A stretch of DNA of 64,000 bases, from contig NC_087069.1 in NCBI RefSeq assembly GCF_963678635.1, positions 28,386,303 through 28,450,302 on the forward strand, read 5' to 3'. Below the pieces are notes generated by a model, which was not told the origin of the DNA, did not search any database, and saw only the letters and a list, made by a program, of their open reading frames with translations. Source of the DNA: Symsagittifera roscoffensis (taxonomy: Eukaryota; Xenacoelomorpha; Acoela; Convolutidae). Below, piece by piece: positions 44,501 to 53,222 of the stretch (position 1 is its first letter; every line of letters begins with the position of its first letter). The translations under genes were made by a program, and so were the position numbers.

Positions 44501-47047
44501 TGCATGAAAGGACCCTGCACATATTGATTGAGCACTGGTTATCCTCCTTGATGATTGTTGGTCCATCTTTCACCTCGCCTATCTCATCGCGAAGTGATCG
44601 CAGATATAGAGCCTCTTAAACCGCTGCAGCCAGTGCATGGTATTCATCTTCACTGGCTGATATGGCTACAGTTCATTGCTTCTTAGAGCTCCAAATGGTT
44701 GCTGCTGCTTTCTTCTGTAATTAAAAACTCGAGCCAGTATTTGACCTGCCATCGTCCACATCTCCAGTCCAGTCAGCGTCTCTGGCGCCATAAAGTTTCA
44801 AACTATCAGTGTCCTTGTTCTCACAGCTCCAGATGTTTGATCCCTCCTTCAGGTAACAAAGATCCCTTTCTGCAGTCACCCAGTGCATTCTTACCGGTAT
44901 CTCCAGGAATTGAGGGAGTTGCATCTGAGCAGCTATGATACCAAGACTTGTTGGCTTAGCTTTGTACAATCAGAGCCAACAATGCCTCTGTAGTTCTTAG
45001 CCTTCAGAAACACTGCCGCTTCTGACCCTGCTTCATGGCAGTCCTTATTTGATAGTAAAGCGTACTCTTGTGTGCTCAGAGGATTGCCGTGAGCTAGCCC
45101 ATAACGCTCCAAGCGAACATTCATGTAGTGTGATTGATTCACTGTTAACATCCCAGCTTACTAATTGACCTGCATTCTCAGAAACTAAAACAATGAGATT
45201 TCGCCATTCATCTTGTATCATTCGGAGAAACGGTCCCTCATCTTGTCAACATTTTCTTGACGTGTGCGCTCATTGACGATGCCATCTACCCAAATCAGCA
45301 CATAGATCATTGCATTCTCTATCCCCTAATCTTGAACTACAAAAGCCTTTGCTGCTTCCAGCAAACCTTTCCACCAGTAGGAAGGTGCTCAATGTCTGGT
45401 ACCAGTCTCTTTCTGCCCGTCGCAGCCCATAGAGTTTGTTGTAGCTGTTGGTACCGCTGTAGTTGGTACCGCTGCTGAACCCCTCTCGTTAATCCATGTA
45501 CACTTTATCTATTATGTAACCGAAGAAATTTTAAGATTGATGTTATCTACAAAATATGGTATAAAATCGTTTTGTTTTCTGATAGACCGAAAACTTCTTT
45601 TTTACTACATAAAACACTACTTTTTGTTTAAAAACAGTTTTTTAAACTTTTCTCTCAAAGTGTTAGAGATATTACCTTCATAAAATTTGTAGGGCTAATT
45701 AAAAGGCTCACTAAAATATAATTATGTCGGTGATTGACTTAGTAGATTTGACGCAACCTTTAATTGACTAAAATGGCCAAAAAATGATCCATAAGGGGTA
45801 AAATTTTGGGCTCAAAGTTGCAAAACAAATAGCAACCTGTTTTTTCAGATAAAATTTTCAGAATTCTGAGGGCAGCGCTACTTTTCGAGTTTTGTCCACA
45901 TAAAACAAATCAACACTGTTAGTATGAAAGTTTTTATAATATTGAAATTGTTATGGCAATCATGATTAATAACATGATTTTAAAATTTAGTTCATTAGTT
46001 TTTATTGACGTTTCAGCTTAATTTTGCTTGGGTTCTTTTCAGGTTTTTTTCAGTCGTCGTCTTTTTTTTCTCACTTGCAAGTTTTCTATTAATTTAAGCA
46101 TAAAGTCGAATTAGGATCTTCCAAAAATTGATTTTGCGAGCACTCCTAGAACACTTTATAGTCCGTTTTTTAATCAAAAATCCGTTTTTTAGCACCGCAG
46201 GCAAGTTCTTGAGAAATAAAACAGGTCAAAAAAGGCCTTACGGGCGTCTTTCTTGAAAACTTTCGACCAAAAAATTGTTTTTTTTCGCGCGCACTGCCCT
46301 TCTCAATCAGTATGAAATGGTTGATGAGGAAACCCTTTGGTTGGTGAGGGGTCGAATCCCTGAGGGGGGTGGGGCGTCGGTCCCTCTCGCACCCCCCTCC
46401 TTTGAATCCGCCCATGTGCATCTGCTGGTGTGGACGAGCAGTTGCTTTATTTCAATTCAAATAATTAACGGACGAAAAGTTGAAACCATTAAAACTGAGT
46501 TAAAGCCAATAAAAGAGGCAGCAAAATAGTTGCAGGGTCATCTTTAGGAGTAGCGGAAACCAATAATTTCTATTTGGAGAGTCACACGCCCGAATTTGTT
46601 TGCTGGAAGCGAAAGGGTAATATATATATACATATATATATGCCGTAAAATCCGTCGATAAATTACTCTGATTAGCGTGTAAAACATGCAATTTTTAGAA
46701 ACGCGTTGCTTTTTGAACCGAGGACGAAAGACGAGATAAAATCAGTCTACAAATATTTTCAAAGTGTAGGTTATTCATTCTGGGCCAATTACGCCTACCT
46801 TGAAAAACAAATTGATACTTTTGGAACCCCACTAGAGAACCCCAAATGGCGAGTGATGGAAATGCCAAATAAAGAAGTTCCAGCTGGGCTCTGGATTTCG
46901 GGTCAACCGAACAACGAGAACGGTGATCAATATTGTACAACCGTCTGTAATCTGAGGGGCTTCGGAGTTGGGTTGAACGATGAATCGTGTGACGGGATAG
47001 CCAAGTCAGTAATATGCATGAACGATGTGCATCATTTCACAGAATAG
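32583..47047 (+). CDS. Secreted C-type lectin-like protein, 2 exons
   Basis: Exon 1 (32583-32782) ends in phase 2 at ATT|GTGAGT. Exon 2 (46699-47047) starts after TTTTTAG and completes the codon, giving 549 nt and 182 residues. Residues 1-22 are a signal peptide. A C-type lectin domain fills the rest: C26 and C40 (N-terminal pair), C64 opening helix 1, LLFEPRTKDEI near 70-80, GLWISGQPNNENGDQYC at 130-146, then C150, C164 and C173. The WIGL motif is not intact, and QPN occupies the place of the EPN/QPD sugar-selectivity motif. The WND calcium motif is replaced (GLND), so calcium-dependent sugar binding is uncertain. The product is probably an extracellular recognition protein. The 13.9-kb intron is packed with transposons. 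Confidence 0.85.
32871..33099 (+). mobile_element. Solo arm of the palindromic mariner-like MITE
   Basis: TA followed by CAGTGCTGATTTAAATTATC and continuing collinear with 21963-22190. It stops at GCTGAAACTA, where reverse-transcriptase sequence of the minus-strand LINE begins. The second arm is missing, either lost or displaced by the LINE junction. Confidence 0.8.
33085..33790 (-). pseudogene. CR1-group-like LINE reverse transcriptase, truncated
   Basis: On the minus strand the frame 33743-33117, extended upstream to about 33790, contains KQTCGIDEI, SKVFEKLMHSRI, DRQFGFREK, the motif A LFIDLKKAFDTLDH and motif B GTPQGSVLGPLLFLI. A TAA stop then falls where tyrosine is usual, followed in frame by INDIKYS before homology ends. 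The catalytic YADD half is absent. Domain order and motif B style fit the CR1/L2 group. It is antisense to the lectin gene, in its intron. Confidence 0.85.
33800..35110. other. Spacer between the two LINE fragments
   Basis: About 1.3 kb without a gene. It contains the hairpin at 34016-34120 and, from about 34540, a segment (TTTGCATTTCAAGTTGCATC..) that is repeated at 38220-38390. A partial R1 right end lies near 34755-35000. Confidence 0.5.
34016..34120. repeat. 105-bp hairpin with GC-rich centre
   Basis: TTAGAACATAGT pairs perfectly with ACTATGTTCTAA, and the adjoining AAAAGATG pairs imperfectly with CATCTTC. The middle is unusually GC-rich for the window (CCCGGCGCGAGGGCACG). A second partial right arm (GCCCGAGGCCATCTTCAAC) follows at 34150-34190. 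Confidence 0.7.
35118..36590 (-). pseudogene. LINE ORF2 endonuclease region, 3'-truncated
   Basis: An open minus-strand frame of 483 codons starting at 36569. It is an apurinic-type endonuclease domain: LLSNVRSI near 30, TEMWL near 60, the RGGG segment near 90, AGDFNIN near 165 and FSDHYPV near 230, all catalytic landmarks. Homology then runs through the linker to the beginning of the reverse transcriptase (VEVINTINQL) and stops. That last piece is equivalent to LVDRMNYLKPK in the separate reverse-transcriptase fragment at 33085-33790, so the two overlap in the protein map and are more likely two copies than one split element. Confidence 0.85.
36592..37127 (-). pseudogene. LINE ORF1 (RRM-like), frameshifted
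   Basis: The minus-strand frame at 37090-36809 has RRGNVKIIGLSE and a following helix-rich part with SIAHRLPTRSG and KPVIVRFSRR, the pattern of RRM-type LINE ORF1 proteins. After a frameshift near 36805, the C-terminal part continues (KIFEDLSTARVNFLR, REGTIYFIWKED) and stops 30 nt before the ATG of the endonuclease ORF at 36569. A TAA at the 5' end (about 37128) marks the truncation. Confidence 0.8.
37315..38215 (+). repeat. Direct duplication of the lectin upstream region
   Basis: Collinear with 31885-32580: an inverted R1 copy, the candidate cysteine-rich exon, its donor, the ATTTTCAG acceptor and the CATCTCTTCTTTTCATTC box. The match ends just before the lectin ATG (32583). The only large difference is a MITE inserted at 37522-37738. 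Confidence 0.9.
37522..37738. mobile_element. hAT-like MITE with a visible empty site
   Basis: 217 bp with ends GGCACCTTTCCAG and CTGGAAAAGAGCC, flanked by ATTTGGCC (37514-37521) and AATTGGCC (37739-37746). The paralogous segment at about 32096-32110 has a single AATTGGCC and no insertion, which confirms the element borders and an 8-bp target duplication. Confidence 0.92.
38950..42010. repeat. Tandem/nested duplication with mariner-like ends
   Basis: 38957-39480 is repeated at about 39807-40340 (period near 850 bp), and 40680-41340 is repeated at about 41390-42010 (period near 710 bp). Left ends beginning TA|GGGC.CTGA lie at 39082 and 39929; right ends GCACTG|TA lie at 40862 and 41568. The arrangement can be read as one mariner-like element inside another, or as successive tandem duplications. 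No transposase frame is found. Confidence 0.75.
39929..40862. mobile_element. Non-autonomous mariner-like element, ~934 bp
   Basis: TA-flanked, with a left arm GGCACTGATATAAATCATC..AAACGAGTAAAACTT and a right arm ending TTTTGTTCGTTTTGTC..ATCAGCACTG, complementary in part. It is related to the palindromic element at 21963-22687. No coding capacity. Confidence 0.6.
42070..42596. repeat. Foldback element plus extra direct arms
   Basis: 42421-42596 is a hairpin: CAAGGTATCATTAGCCGTTT at the left pairs with AAACGGCTGATGGTACCCTG at the right, and TTTTTAACAGCTTTTGATAGG pairs with its complement around a ~25-nt loop. Two more left-arm copies lie at about 42075 and 42178 in direct orientation. Confidence 0.8.
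42610..42823. mobile_element. hAT-like MITE, perfect target duplication
   Basis: 214 bp from GGCTCTTTTCCAGTTCCCC to CTGGAAAAGAGCC, flanked by GAAAAAGA on both sides (42602-42609 and 42824-42831). It inserted directly beside the foldback element. Confidence 0.93.
43029..43246. mobile_element. hAT-like MITE, perfect target duplication
   Basis: 218 bp, ends GAATCTTTTCCAG and CTGGAAAAGAACC, flanked by ATTTTGCC at 43021-43028 and 43247-43254. A partial relative occupies about 42930-43010. Confidence 0.92.
43300..44003 (-). pseudogene. Unidentified coding remnant
   Basis: Overlapping minus-strand frames (44003-43803 and 43885-43553) and a short well-composed stretch near 43430-43340 (FLAEIEEDILGGIF, ATDVDMHMFKK) look more protein-like than the surrounding DNA, but stops and shifts separate them. 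I recognise no domain. It may be a decayed transposon ORF or gene copy inside the lectin intron. Confidence 0.25.
44340..45500 (-). pseudogene. Ty1/copia retrotransposon pol remnant
   Basis: From about 45460 downward on the minus strand: LYGLRRAERDWYQTL (reverse-transcriptase region before the active site), IYVLIWVDGIV at about 45320-45267 where copia elements have YVDD, MHWVTAERDLCYLKEG (44900-44850), then RNase H with YGARDADWTGDVDDGRSNTG. Further down, DEIGEVKDGPTI and EDNQCSIN are the RNase H C-terminus. Frameshifts and stops break the frame, and no LTRs are seen. It lies antisense in the lectin intron. Confidence 0.82.
45500..46300. other. Lectin intron, nothing recognised
   Basis: AT-rich intronic sequence with no supported feature. 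Confidence 0.4.
46305..46412. mobile_element. Partial relative of the 438-bp hAT-like MITE
   Basis: GTCGAATCCCTGAGGGGGG, GGGGCGTCGGTCC and CCTCCTTTGAATCCGCCCATG parallel the right third of 24135-24572. The left end is not found and the right end is mutated. Confidence 0.55.
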
Positions 47048-47167
47048 ATTATAATGTCCAGTCTGAAACTTCGACAATGATGGTTTCTTTGGACTTCTAC
47101 TGTCAGGGAATTTAGTACCAACGAAACTAAGAAACGAATCGGCATATAAAAAGGAGAAAGTTTTTGG

Positions 47168-47295
47168 CTCTTTTACCGTTTACCGCGTAAATCCAACTCA
47201 ATTTTTATCTTGCAGAATTTCCAACGTTTTGTTCACGCAGTTTTCGAATTTTAGAAACGAGAACCAAATAGATTTAGAAGGCTGAATATAGAGCC
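47168..47295. mobile_element. Short MITE-like fragment
   Basis: Begins GGCTCTTTTACCGTTT and ends TAGAGCC, resembling the ends of the neighbouring 47306 element. The interior does not match well. Possibly an internally deleted or rearranged copy. Confidence 0.4.
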
Positions 47296-47305
47296 AAACT
47301 TTTTG

Positions 47306-47525
47306 GGCTCTTTTCCAGCCCCCCCCCCCGCCTTGTTTGTTTCTGAAATTCAATGTATGAAAGTCTGTTTAAAGTTACTTTTCCTCTTATAAACTGCATC
47401 AAAGCGTGTCAGCGTCAACAAGTGAAGAGATTTTTACATTTCTTACATTCAAGATGACATGTGAATAATTTTTGAACAGCTTAATTTTGCAATTTTACGA
47501 CGGGGTGTGAAACTGATAAAGAGCC
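47306..47525. mobile_element. hAT-like MITE, downstream of the lectin gene
   Basis: 220 bp with ends GGCTCTTTTCCAGCCCCC and AACTGATAAAGAGCC, flanked by ACTTTTTG (47298-47305) and ACTTTATG (47526-47533), 7 of 8 identical. It is the fifth recognised copy of this family in the window. Confidence 0.85.
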
Positions 47526-47529
47526 ACTT

Positions 47530-48700
47530 TATGAAATGAAATGTCAAATTTGGAGCGTGGAACCGACTAAACTAAACTTTCAAATAATTTTCATACAATG
47601 TTCACAAGCTAATTAATTTTAAGACATTTAACACGCAGTTTTGGTCTGTGTGACTTGACGGCTTTGCAGGTTTCCGGCTATCAAAAATGATTTAATGATT
47701 AAGAGTAGATGAACGAGTTCAAACTTTTACATAGGTCGTGATGATTTTTGCATTTTTTTTTTCAGGAAAATTCATCTAAATTAGGCTTAAACTACTTTTT
47801 CGCGGCTTTCCGCATTGGAGTTTGCGGCTTTCAGCATTGGAGAAATCAATTATATAATCAATTGAAATCGATTTTAATAAGATTTTTTGGGGCAAAAAAT
47901 CCATTTTTAATCTATTATTTGCACAATAAGGAAAAAAACTGGAAAAATTTTTATGTGATTTTTTACTTATTCTAAAATACATAATAATGCATTTTAAATG
48001 ACTTATAATGCATTTTGATCTTGCAAAAAAAATGGATTTAAATCTGACTTAGTTTTATTTTTGTAGTCACTGAATAACATGAAAATCGATGATATTGACA
48101 ATATTTAGACCACAAAAATCCATTATAATCAATTTTTTTTTTCACTTTAATGGACACTGACAATAAAACTTTTTTTTTTCATTTTTTTGAGGTGCGATTT
48201 TTAACGCACAAAGTTTTCTTCACTTTAAACTAAAGATTGTTACTTTATTTTTCTCTGCGCTACTCTGATATTTTTGTTACTTTTTTGTGCTACTCCATAA
48301 CTGATCTTTATTTCTTTCAACAATTTTCTTGAATAAAAGAAAATTTGGGCGGGGGGGGGGGGTTAAAATTAGTGGTGGACTAATCTTCCTTCCATCAATC
48401 TCTCTTAGGTTTTGCCCTTTTGCACCCATACAACCCCTGCTAACGTTTGGATCACAAATCCCTTCCCACATGAACCCCACCTGAGCCAACCCTCACCCCC
48501 CCCCCCCACACTCAACCTACCTGAACCAGATCAGGTAGAGGGATGTGTGTGGTTCAAGGGGGGCGAGTAGTATATGTTGATGAAATCAGCCGGGGGGGGG
48601 GGGTTGATGACCCCCATGTATTCACATCGGCTATAGAGTATCCTGTCATCACCATATGTATTAACATAGGGAATATAGTTCCCAAGCTATTAGGATAGCG
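47530..48700. other. Intergenic with G/C homopolymer tracts
   Basis: No gene recognised. G runs of about 12-14 occur near 48350 and 48593, and a C run of about 12 near 48500. These can form G-quadruplexes and are prone to assembly error. Confidence 0.6.
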
Positions 48701-49250
48701 AATATAGTTGATAAGGTTTCAGTAAGATGGTAAGAGAATGGTAAGCAAAACGGCATTTTTTGAATTTTGTGAGAAAATGTCTAGTTTTTTTCGCAAAAAT
48801 TTCGGCTCGCGTTACCTAATGGGTGAATATTATTGGCGTATTACATAGGAATAGATTTTCCAGTGTAATAGGATTGGTCATAGGTTTCAGAGTTTCAGAT
48901 GTTAAGATGGTAAGTTTCGAGAAAAAAATTCTTGGAGCCCGATGTTACCAATGTTGAAGATTCAGCGCCCGAAATTCTCTTGTATTAGGATAGTATATAG
49001 GTTTCCCTATGTATAAGGATTAAGAATTAAGAACTCATTAAGAACTCATAAGAATTAGAAACTCATTGTAGGGAGCTAAGAACTCATTAGGATAGGGAAT
49101 GTGTTTCTCAATGTATTAAGATAGGGAATGGTAAGGTTTCGATGTGATAGTAAGAGAGTGGTAAGAAAAACGGTACTTTTTTAAATTTTGTGAGGAAATG
49201 TCTAGTTTTTTTGCATAAATTTCGGCGCGCGTTATGTAATTGTTGAGTAT
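48700..49250. repeat. Direct repeat pair, ~400 bp apart
   Basis: 48710-48840 and 49110-49250 share GATGGTAAGAGAATGGTAAG-like, TTTTGAATTTTGTGAGAAAATG and TCTAGTTTTTTTCGCA words. Between them, TTAGGATAG(GGAATATAG) phrases recur several times. Non-coding. Confidence 0.6.
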
Positions 49251-50008
49251 TACGTGTAGATTGTGAAGTGAAGGTACTATGTTTTTTGGTTCATTGTAAG
49301 TCAATGGTGAGATGTCTAAAAACTTGAAATTTTTGTCAAAAAAAAAGAAAGTTTTTTTTTCAAAAAAGATCAAAACACGATAAGATTTGATATAATTTGA
49401 CTTAATAACTATTTTTTTAGATGAATATAATTCTCAAAACAGTGCTCAATCTAGCTGAAACTTTGTTAAAACCTACTGAAACCTACGAAAGTTAAGTTTT
49501 TGGAAAGATTTACAGAAATATCAAGGTTTTGGCTCTTTTTTTGTTGCTTTTGATCTAATTGAAAAAAAAAGTAGAATTTAAAAATACGCGTGTAGTATTT
49601 TAAAAATAAACCCATTTTGTAGAATTTAAAAATAAGCTCATATTGTATTTTTATTGGCAACATGTTGAGACAGTGATAAAAAACTTCGAATAAAAATATG
49701 GATTTTTCCCTAATTTTCTCTCAAAATTTTGAAAGACGATAAAGTTTACCCTAATTTTGGCTAAAACCACGTTCATATAATGCTCTCAACACCAAAACCA
49801 AAGCTCATACTAGCTGAATCAATATCGAAACGTCCCATTTCTCGGGAAAATAGTGAAAAAAATCGTAATTTTTGTGAAAGTAAAGTAAAAATTATTCAAA
49901 TCTATCCAAAGTTTTCTGTTTTTACCCTATTTACAGATGAACCACACAACCTGAGTTACTTCTTTGATGAATTTTGGGTGGATTTGGGATGAATTTGGCA
50001 GTACTTTT

Positions 50009-50200
50009 TTATGTAAAATCTTCTCTCCATGGTTTCAACAAAACTTCTGAATTTTCTGTGTTTCTATACAAGTTAAAATTAATACAATCTCCATCAACGT
50101 CATTTGTCCAACACTCTTTTAGTTTTCTGTAGAAGTTTAACCTCAAAATCTGATAAATGTCCATTTCAGAATTATAAATGCTTTCGACAAAAACATATTT
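50009..50200 (-). CDS. Candidate terminal exon, array block P (intact copy)
   Basis: After an acceptor TTTATTTCAG the minus strand stays open for 63 codons, phase 0, then stops. It includes VESIYNSEMDIYQILRLNFY and YRKLKECWTNDVDGDCIN and ends KPWREDFT. Composition is protein-like. The diverged copy at 58652-58834 keeps the same frame with a 9-nt in-frame difference but has two nonsense changes. Family not recognised. Confidence 0.45.
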   Translation of the reverse strand, partial: KYVFVESIYNSEMDIYQILRLNFYRKLKECWTNDVDGDCINFNLYRNTENSEVLLKPWREDFT

Positions 50201-50519
50201 CTGAAATAAACAAAAAGACTTGAATAATTTCCAATTGTTGTATCATTTTTAATCTATTTTGTATTAAAAAACACCATAAATTGTTTTTTCCTATTTAGAG
50301 TCAAATTTGATTTTAGAAAGCTTACGTTGCCAATCAGAACCTCAAGTTACGGCAAAAAAATTAAAACCAAGCAATGAAGTTCAGAAATTCAATAAAATAT
50401 TGATAAGTTTTTCAACTAAAATTACATTCTTGTTTGTAGTTTTGTTCAAATAAGACAACATTTACTTAAATTTAAATAAGAACAGTAATTAAAATATTTT
50501 TTCTTGAATTTATTTACAA

Positions 50520-50621
50520 TTACAGGAAAATTAACTGATACTTGGCTATGTTTTTGTCAATTTTGATTAAATTGTTTGTTTTGTCTGACTCTTCATCAGT
50601 TATCCTAGCTCTAAATGTGCA
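50520..50621 (-). CDS. Candidate exon, array block P/Q boundary
   Basis: Preceded by TCACTGAAG, open for 33 codons: CTFRARITDEESDKTNNLIK, then IDKNIAKYQ, then a stop. The copy at 59156-59257 has the same length, frame and stop, with several substitutions. Phase 0 at the start agrees with the donor of the preceding candidate exon (50819). Confidence 0.4.
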   Translation of the reverse strand, partial: CTFRARITDEESDKTNNLIKIDKNIAKYQLIFL

Positions 50622-50818
50622 CTTCAGTGAGAAAAAATAGTTTTAAATAAATAATAATTTCTTTATCAAACATACAAAACATCACGAAGCATTACTGAGG
50701 CTTACAATTATCAACAAACATAAAGTCTCCCAAAATTTGGGACATTTTTTGAGAGTGAGGAGTCGAGTCTGAGTGAGGGCGACTTGTTCACATTGTACTT
50801 CTTGATTTTGACGCATAC

Positions 50819-50986
50819 CCTCCTCATGTTGTGTGTTGCTAATTCACATTCTCTATTAAAGATGTCAAGCTCTTGATCCATGTTTGATTCTTTAACAGAT
50901 TTGGCTTCATATATTGGTACGAGTCCAAGGTTTTCAGCATCGCGAATACCATTATTCTGGATTGCCGATATTGCATCTACTTCTTC
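50819..50986 (-). CDS. Candidate exon, array block Q, copy 1
   Basis: Open from 50986 and ending at AGG|GTATGC. The peptide has DAISAIQNNGIRDAENLGLV, PIYEAKSVKESNMDQELDI and FNRECELATHNMRR. Copies at 55506-55673 and 59455-59622 keep the frame and the donor with mostly conservative changes. The helical, acidic character is clear; the family is not recognised. Confidence 0.42.
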
Positions 50987-51971
50987 TTAACTAAAATAGA
51001 TTTTTTGGGACTATTCAAATTGTTCCAAATCAATTATTTTTAATAGATGAAAGCACGGTTCGAAGTTTTTATTCTCCCCTTGTAGGGTTTTTGGAACCAA
51101 ACAAATCTACAAATTTGTTTTGATTTCTCCAAATTAAAAAAAAAATTGGGACTAGTGTGTCCTCTTGAGTACATTTTTGAAGAGCAAATTGATCGGATGA
51201 GGAGGAATGACAGAAATGATTTTGAGATTAAAGGAAAATGGAAGTAAGCATACTGGGTCATCACAATTTCCATATATGGAAGTATTACCAAAAATGAAGG
51301 TTTTGTATGAATTCGCTCAATATGGAAATTGCGTCGTTATTTCTATAAAAATCCACAACCCTCTCACAATTCATGCTTCCCAATGGCAGCTGCTATGTAT
51401 CAACCTCTTGCCAGATTGTATTCAGATTACAGTAAAAACTCGCTATTTATTTCTGTTTCCAACGAGTTTCACGGAAACTACATAGTAACCCAAGATTATT
51501 GTGTAAAAACGGAAGTAAACTGAAATCACCTCAAAATAACGCATGGTTCAGTTCAACATTCCTTCTATTCTTGGAAAATATCAAGTTTCATTTAATTTTA
51601 AAAGGAGCACCTCTCAGCCAAATTCTTCAGAGATTAGACAAATATGTTTACATACATCGAGAAGTTGCTTCCACACAAACTCATGGTTCAGCGTTTTTGC
51701 CAGAACTCGAAAAGTTCAAAACTCAAAATATGAATCTGATTTGATGAAGGTTATTGATTGTTTTGTTGGTTGTCATGGTTCTGTGCATAGTGATCATCAT
51801 AGCGTTTTGATAAAAAATTCCACTTTCTTTTTGTGTTCTCCTAGTAGTTTGCCCTGATAAATCTTTAAAAACTAAGTGTTGGTTCAGAAACTCTCAATTT
51901 AAACGGAAAGAAAACCCTTTTTACAAACAGATGAGAAGTTTTTATAATTGTTTGAAAAGACAAAAACTGAG

Positions 51972-52072
51972 TTAATTTTCGAGTTCGCTGTCATTTTCTT
52001 CTTCAAGTGCCACACCTTCAGAAGAATTACAAAAATATCGAGGTTTTGGCTCTTTGTTTTGTTTCTTCTGAT
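51972..52072 (-). CDS. Candidate exon, array block S, copy 1
   Basis: After TTTCATTTAG the frame reads QKKQNKEPKPRYFCNSSEG, VALEEENDSELEN and stops. The copy at 56660-56760 has the same length with one residue changed. The copy at 53897-53998 has a 1-nt insertion that shifts the frame. At about 60850 only the end (ALEEEKDKELEN) survives. A second frame through the same DNA is also open, so the choice is not certain. Confidence 0.35.
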
Positions 52073-52973
52073 CTAAATGAAAAAAAAACATAAGTTTAGA
52101 GTTTAAAATTAAGCTCAAATTGTATTTTATTTGGCATCATGTTGAGACAGTGATACAAAGCTTTGAATGAAAGTATGGATTTTTTCTTAATTTTCACTCA
52201 AAATTTTAAAATACGGTAAAATTTACCCTAATTCTGACTAAAATCCAGTTCATATAATGATCTGAACACTTTAACGAAAGCTCATACTAACTGAATCAAT
52301 ATCAAAACTTCCTATTTCTTGGGAAAATAGTGAAAATAATCGTAGTTTTTGTGAAAAAAAAATTAAAAAAATCAATCAAAACTATCCAAAGTTTTCTGTA
52401 TTTAACCTTTTATTTGTGTAATTAAGTGGTTTTTTGCCCAGTTCAAGGAGAGTTCATCTAAGAACCCCAATTCATATGAACAATAAGAGCAATATTCATT
52501 GACATTTCTAGATCAAATTCCATGATTCAACTTCTCAGTTTTTTCTCAATGAATAACCCAAACTTGTTCAAAAATTACAACTTCTGAAACAATAACAATA
52601 GGTTTCAGATCGTTGATAAAAAAAAACATTTTAGTGCAAAAATGACTAAAATGGGTTAGGTTCTTCTTAAAAGTTTTCAAAATTATATGAAAGTCAGCAA
52701 AATCTTCTTCAAAACTGATGATTACCTCTGTTGCTTCTACAACATAAATTTAATGATTTGTTTTAGGAATTTTTGAAGTTTCAAGAATGTTCTTGTTTTA
52801 TGCTTATTAGATGTTTTCGCTATTGAACTCTTTTTGCAAGAAAAGTTTTTCAGAAGTGGGGAATTTAGAATTCACTTTAACATGATTCTGGATTGCCGAT
52901 ATTGCATCTCCTTCTTTTTAACTAAAATAGATTTTTTGGGACTTTTCAAATTGTCCCAATCCATTTACTTTTA

Positions 52974-53222
52974 TTAGTTGAAAGCACGGTTCGAAGTATA
53001 TATTCTCCCCTTGTAGGGTTTTTGGAACCAAACAAATCTCCAAATTTGTTTTGATTTCTCAAAATTAAAAAAAAAATTGGGACTAGTGTGTCCTCTTGAG
53101 TACATTTTTGAAGAGCAAATTGATCGGATGAGGAGGAATGACAGAAATGATTTTGAGATTAAAGGAAAATGGAAGTAAGCATAATGGGTCATCACAATTT
53201 CCATATATGGAAGTATCACCAA
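52974..53222 (-). CDS. Candidate coding block R, copy 2
   Basis: On the minus strand the frame contains DQFALQK.TQEDTLVPI, then LRNQNKFGDLFGSKNPTRGE and YILRTVLST, broken or shifted at a poly-A/T run that differs in length between copies. Sister copies lie at 51040-51291, 55702-55977 and, decayed, 59660-59850. No domain recognised. Confidence 0.3.
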   Translation of the reverse strand: MVILPYMEIVMTHYAYFHFPLISKSFLSFLLIRSICSSKMYSRGHTSPNFFFNFEKSKQIWRFVWFQKPYKGRIYTSNRAFN

